Below are positions 34,520-36,943 of a stretch of 36,943 nt of DNA, piece after piece. The first letter of the stretch is position 1. The number at the start of each line of letters is the position of its first letter. The notes below the pieces were generated by a model, which worked only from the letters and a program-made list of their open reading frames with translations, was not told the origin of the DNA and searched no databases. Origin of the DNA: Candidatus Sericytochromatia bacterium (GTDB taxonomy: Bacteria > Cyanobacteriota > Sericytochromatia > UBA7694); assembly GCA_015272195.1 (NCBI GenBank), contig JACYMC010000119.1, positions 1 through 36,943 on the forward strand, written 5' to 3'. A program made the translations under genes and the position numbers.

Positions 34520-35696
34520 TTATTCGTTCCACCAGTTCACCAGGCTGTTCCAGCCTTCGCTGACAGTTTCTCTGGCGGTATTAATGCCCTGGCCGACGGT
34601 GCGGCCCACGGTGCTGTTGCGGACGTAGTCGACCCCTTCACTGACGGTTTCAGTCACATCGTCAGCAAATTCGCTGGCCGCATCAATTCCCCGGCCCACG
34701 GTGCGGCCCACGGTGCTGTTGCGGACGTAGTCGACCCCTTCACTGACGGTTTCAACCACATCGTCAGCAAATTCGCTGGCCGCATCGATGCCCCGGCCCA
34801 CGGTCTGACCGACGGTGCTGTTGCGCACATAGTCCACACCCTGGCCGATCGCTTCTGAAGCGGCGGCATAGCCGCGCTCGCCGATTTCATAGCCGACGAT
34901 ACCGGCTGTTTCAATGGCCTGCTCAAAAGAGGCCGCTGAGTTGCCAGAAAAGGGAATAAACTCAGCACCCGGTACCATCGCAATGGTGGGTAGCATCTCA
35001 GGCGCATTCAGCACCACATCGGTTAAGCCCGCCTCTGTATAGGCGCTGGGATGGGAATCAAAAGCAAACTCACGTAACTCTGCTTCACTCATCTCACCCA
35101 GGGTGCCTTGCTCATAACGCTCAACCAGAAAATCTGTCAGCTCACGCTGTAAAATGCGACCGGTGTTTTCGATCCAGCCACGGGTGACGTCGTTTTCCAT
35201 CAGGGTGTCATGGTTAATAAAGGCCCGGTTGTACTCTTTGCCATAGGCAATAGGGTAGCCTTCTTCGCCCCAGGGGCCGAGGTAGTTGTCCAGCTGCTCA
35301 TAAAATTCATAGGTGGTAGCGGCAGCCGGGCTATCAGACATATAGCCTTCCAAAAAATCCCGTAAGGCCTGGGCACCCTCTGGTGTCGGTGGTGCGTTGA
35401 GATCAGGTGGCTGAATACTTTGCTGCCGGGCCCGTGCCACAGGATCCGGCGTGAGGTCGGTATTCTCGCGGGGTGCCGCCGGTGTGCCACCAGGCGGAAA
35501 GCCCACAGACAGGGGCTCGATATCGGCGTCAGCATGAGACTGCCCACTGTAAGCGCTTTGTAAGGGCGCTGCAGGCGCCTGAGGCGGCGATGCCGGGGGG
35601 GCCTCTGGACTGGCGGGCGATGGGTTCGAAACGGGGGGGGGTAATCAACGGGGTGTAGGGGGTGATGGGCTCAGGGCCGGGCGTTAATCTGGGCAT
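34520..35696 (-). CDS. Pro-rich/34-residue-repeat protein, frameshifted at a C9 tract
   Basis: The best gene model starts at ATG 35696 (AAAAGG 9 nt upstream) and reads M-P-R-L-T-P-G-P-E-P-I-T-P-Y-T-P-L-I-T-P. It then enters nine C's (G9 at 35633-35641) and goes out of frame, ending at a TGA shortly after. With eight C's the frame joins the downstream one and gives about 390 residues. The intact downstream frame only offers a GTG at 35506 without ribosome-binding site. The protein has a Pro/Ala-rich N-terminus, a globular middle (EGYMSDSPAAATTYEFYEQLDNYL) and three near-identical 34-residue C-terminal repeats containing VRNSTVGRTVGRGIDAA. No cysteine and no signal peptide. The function is unknown. 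Confidence 0.65.
34596..34847 (-). repeat. 102-bp in-frame tandem repeats (two full, one partial)
   Basis: Units start at 34596, 34698 and 34800, each opening with ACGGT and followed by a shared ACGGTGCTGTTGCG block. The first two are almost identical over 102 bp; the third is partial and more diverged. Each encodes 34 residues of the amphipathic pattern VDYVRNSTVG-x-TVG-x-GI. Confidence 0.85.
35633..35641. repeat. Homopolymer tract G9 (C9 on the coding strand)
   Basis: Nine consecutive G's lie inside the 5' part of a coding region. Changing the number to eight restores one long frame, so the tract is a candidate contingency (slipped-strand) site or a sequencing error. Confidence 0.8.
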
Positions 35697-35836
35697 TTAA
35701 CAAAACCTTTTCTTTCAGGATGATGCGTGTGGTCAACAGGTTAAAACACGCCCACAAATGGCTGATGTATTTCATATACCCACCTGCAGTGCAAAACATG
35801 CAGCTGGCAAGCAAATCTTTCGGGATAGCTTCGTGT

Positions 35837-36743
35837 TTAAGTGCTGAAAGCTTCTGCCAGAACCAGAGAGAAGCGATCTACTTTGCCGTGATCCTCATAG
35901 GTCCAGCAAGCCGAAAGGACAGCCTGAATAAAGCCCCAGCCCTTCAGGATTTCAGCGTCAATCTGCAAGACTTCGCTGAAAAGATTGATCCGGTGCTGCA
36001 GTCTGGCCGGCAGCTGATTGCAGCGGCGCACGCGCTGGTCAGGATTGAGCAGATAGCTGCCCACTTCATAGGCAGCATCTCCCCAGAGCCCCTTGGGATC
36101 AATGGCCAGAAAACGAGGGGTAGGCTCAGCCTGGCTTAAGATATTGCCGTGGTGCAGATCGCCGTGCAGCAGCACCGCTGGCGTGCTGCCCAGCAGCTCC
36201 TGCAGCTGGGTCTGTGCCCGCAACAACAGGCTGGGGGGCAGGGGCTGGTCCTCTTGCTGCTGTAAGCGTGTCAGGCTTTGGGTCCACTGCTTCAGCGGCG
36301 TCAGTTCAGGCGGAGCCTGCTCCAGCCGGTGTGTATTTTGTCAGAGCTGTCGCATAAGCTGAGCGGCGATCCGGGTTTCCTGTGCTTCATCTTCCGGTTG
36401 GTTCAGGGGCGTACCCGGCAGACAGGCTTCCAGAAGCAGGGCCGCCTGATCGCCATCCCAGGCCAGCAGCTGGGCCGCACCCTGACCAGCATAATGCTGC
36501 AGGGCGCAGGACTCTGCCAGCGCTTCAGGGTCCTGGTGGCAAAAGCTTGAGAATGGCCTGGCTGCCATCGTGCTGGCGGACCCACAGGACAGGATGATAA
36601 GACAGCTGCTCTGCCCAGCCCAGCAGCTCCAGCTGCCACTGTTTCAGACAGTGCTCAAGTTGCTGGGGCCAGCGGGCCAGCCAGTTGTCGGCCTGTGGGT
36701 AGCAGTCGCGCAGGTGCCGGGCCAGATCAGAAGGAATTTGCAC
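35837..36743 (-). pseudogene. Aminoglycoside/hydroxyurea phosphotransferase family (APH(6)/StrB-like) pseudogene
   Basis: Three pieces in order make one kinase of about 302 residues, the usual family length. From GTG 36743: M-Q-I-P-S-D-L ... SQAILKLLPP. After a one-base shift near 36530-36540: DPEALAESCALQHYAGQGAAQLLAWDGDQAALLLEACLPG to RQL. Then an in-frame TGA at 36341-36343 (probably once TGG), followed by QNTHRLEQAPPELTPLKQW to the end. The last piece holds the kinase catalytic loop LLHGDLHHGNIL and the metal site AIDPKGLWGDAAYEVG. Members phosphorylate streptomycin-like drugs or unknown sugars. As written no full-length product can be made. Removing one G of CCAGGACC would repair the shift. 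Confidence 0.82.
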
Positions 36744-36846
36744 GATGCAGGCGACGGTGCTGACGCTGTAAAAGTTCCCGCTTGAAGCCCTTACCAGGCT
36801 GCCTCTGTGTTTTTGTCAGGGCTCTCCAAAAGTCGTGAAAGGGCAT
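36727..36846 (-). CDS. Possible small basic protein (39 residues)
   Basis: An ATG at 36846 opens a 39-codon frame (M-P-F-H-D-F-W-R-A-L-T-K-T ... R-R-L-H-R-A-N-S-F) whose TGA lies 17 bp inside the start of the phosphotransferase pseudogene. It is rich in Arg, Lys and Gln. No ribosome-binding site is obvious and no family is recognised; it could be a chance frame. Confidence 0.2.
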   Translation of the reverse strand: MPFHDFWRALTKTQRQPGKGFKRELLQRQHRRLHRANSF

Positions 36847-36854
36847 AAAATAAA

Positions 36855-36881
36855 CCTCACCAGGTTAAAAACCTGATGAGG
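36855..36881. terminator. Hairpin near the right edge
   Basis: CCTCA-c-CAGGTT and AACCTG-a-TGAGG form an 11-bp stem with one mismatch and a 3-nt A loop. It may end a gene beyond the window or belong to a mobile-element end. The remaining 36882-36943 shows no clear gene. Confidence 0.4.
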
Positions 36882-36943
36882 ATTATATGAAATGCACCAC
36901 TGTACACCGCTTTTGAAGATTTGGGAAGGTATTCCCGAGTACC

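Noticed and set aside
35615-35640. T-loop-like GGTTCGAAAC suggesting a tRNA
   Set aside because: No matching acceptor, D or anticodon arms around it; it lies in the Pro-rich coding stretch.
36341-36343. TGA read as tryptophan (altered genetic code)
   Set aside because: TGA ends other intact genes here (rimO, comEA), and the same gene also has a frameshift, so decay is simpler.

Overview
The window comes from a moderately GC-rich, dense bacterial genome of a Gram-negative-type (diderm) organism. This is shown by a lipoprotein di-haem peroxidase, several Sec signal peptides and a ComEA/ComEC DNA-uptake pair. The GroEL N-terminus reads like cyanobacterial GroEL, which fits a non-photosynthetic relative of the Cyanobacteria (Melainabacteria/Sericytochromatia/Blackallbacteria type). 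That placement is inference. No rRNA, tRNA or CRISPR array was seen.

Layout. The left edge cuts an IS200/IS605-type element (start of tnpB). Next come an ADP-ribosylglycohydrolase, rimO with a secreted protein overlapping its stop, and a convergent MscS-type channel. From 4.5 to 15.4 kb lies an accessory stretch: a 1608-residue protein of unknown function, a smaller convergent protein with a related N-terminus, a VapBC toxin-antitoxin pair, an acidic Pro/Glu-rich protein, a small membrane protein and a coiled-coil/Pro-rich/LysM protein. comEA-comEC follow, then on the minus strand an Ntn-hydrolase-like protein translationally coupled to a B12-type radical SAM enzyme. A DUF433 protein plus an unknown small protein and the CIRCE-controlled groES-groEL operon come next. 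From 24.7 to 32.3 kb a minus-strand run holds an AsmA/TamB-like 1207-residue protein, a TPR protein, a 700-codon gene broken by one stop codon, and an aldehyde dehydrogenase. The right end has a MauG-like peroxidase, thymidine kinase, a repeat-containing gene frameshifted at a C9 tract, and an aminoglycoside-phosphotransferase pseudogene.

The most striking theme is a dispersed set of seven proteins (1608, 208, 525, 552, 1207, about 700 and about 390 residues). None has a Sec signal peptide, and together they contain only two cysteines in roughly 5200 residues. Most are Pro/Ser/Gln-rich near the N-terminus and several carry surface-type modules (LysM, AsmA-like beta repeats, 34-residue repeats). 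I suggest they could be substrates or structural parts of an undescribed non-Sec export or surface-assembly system. Nothing in the window proves this. Three genes in the right third carry stop codons or frameshifts, which means decay, phase variation or assembly error; read-level checking would tell which.
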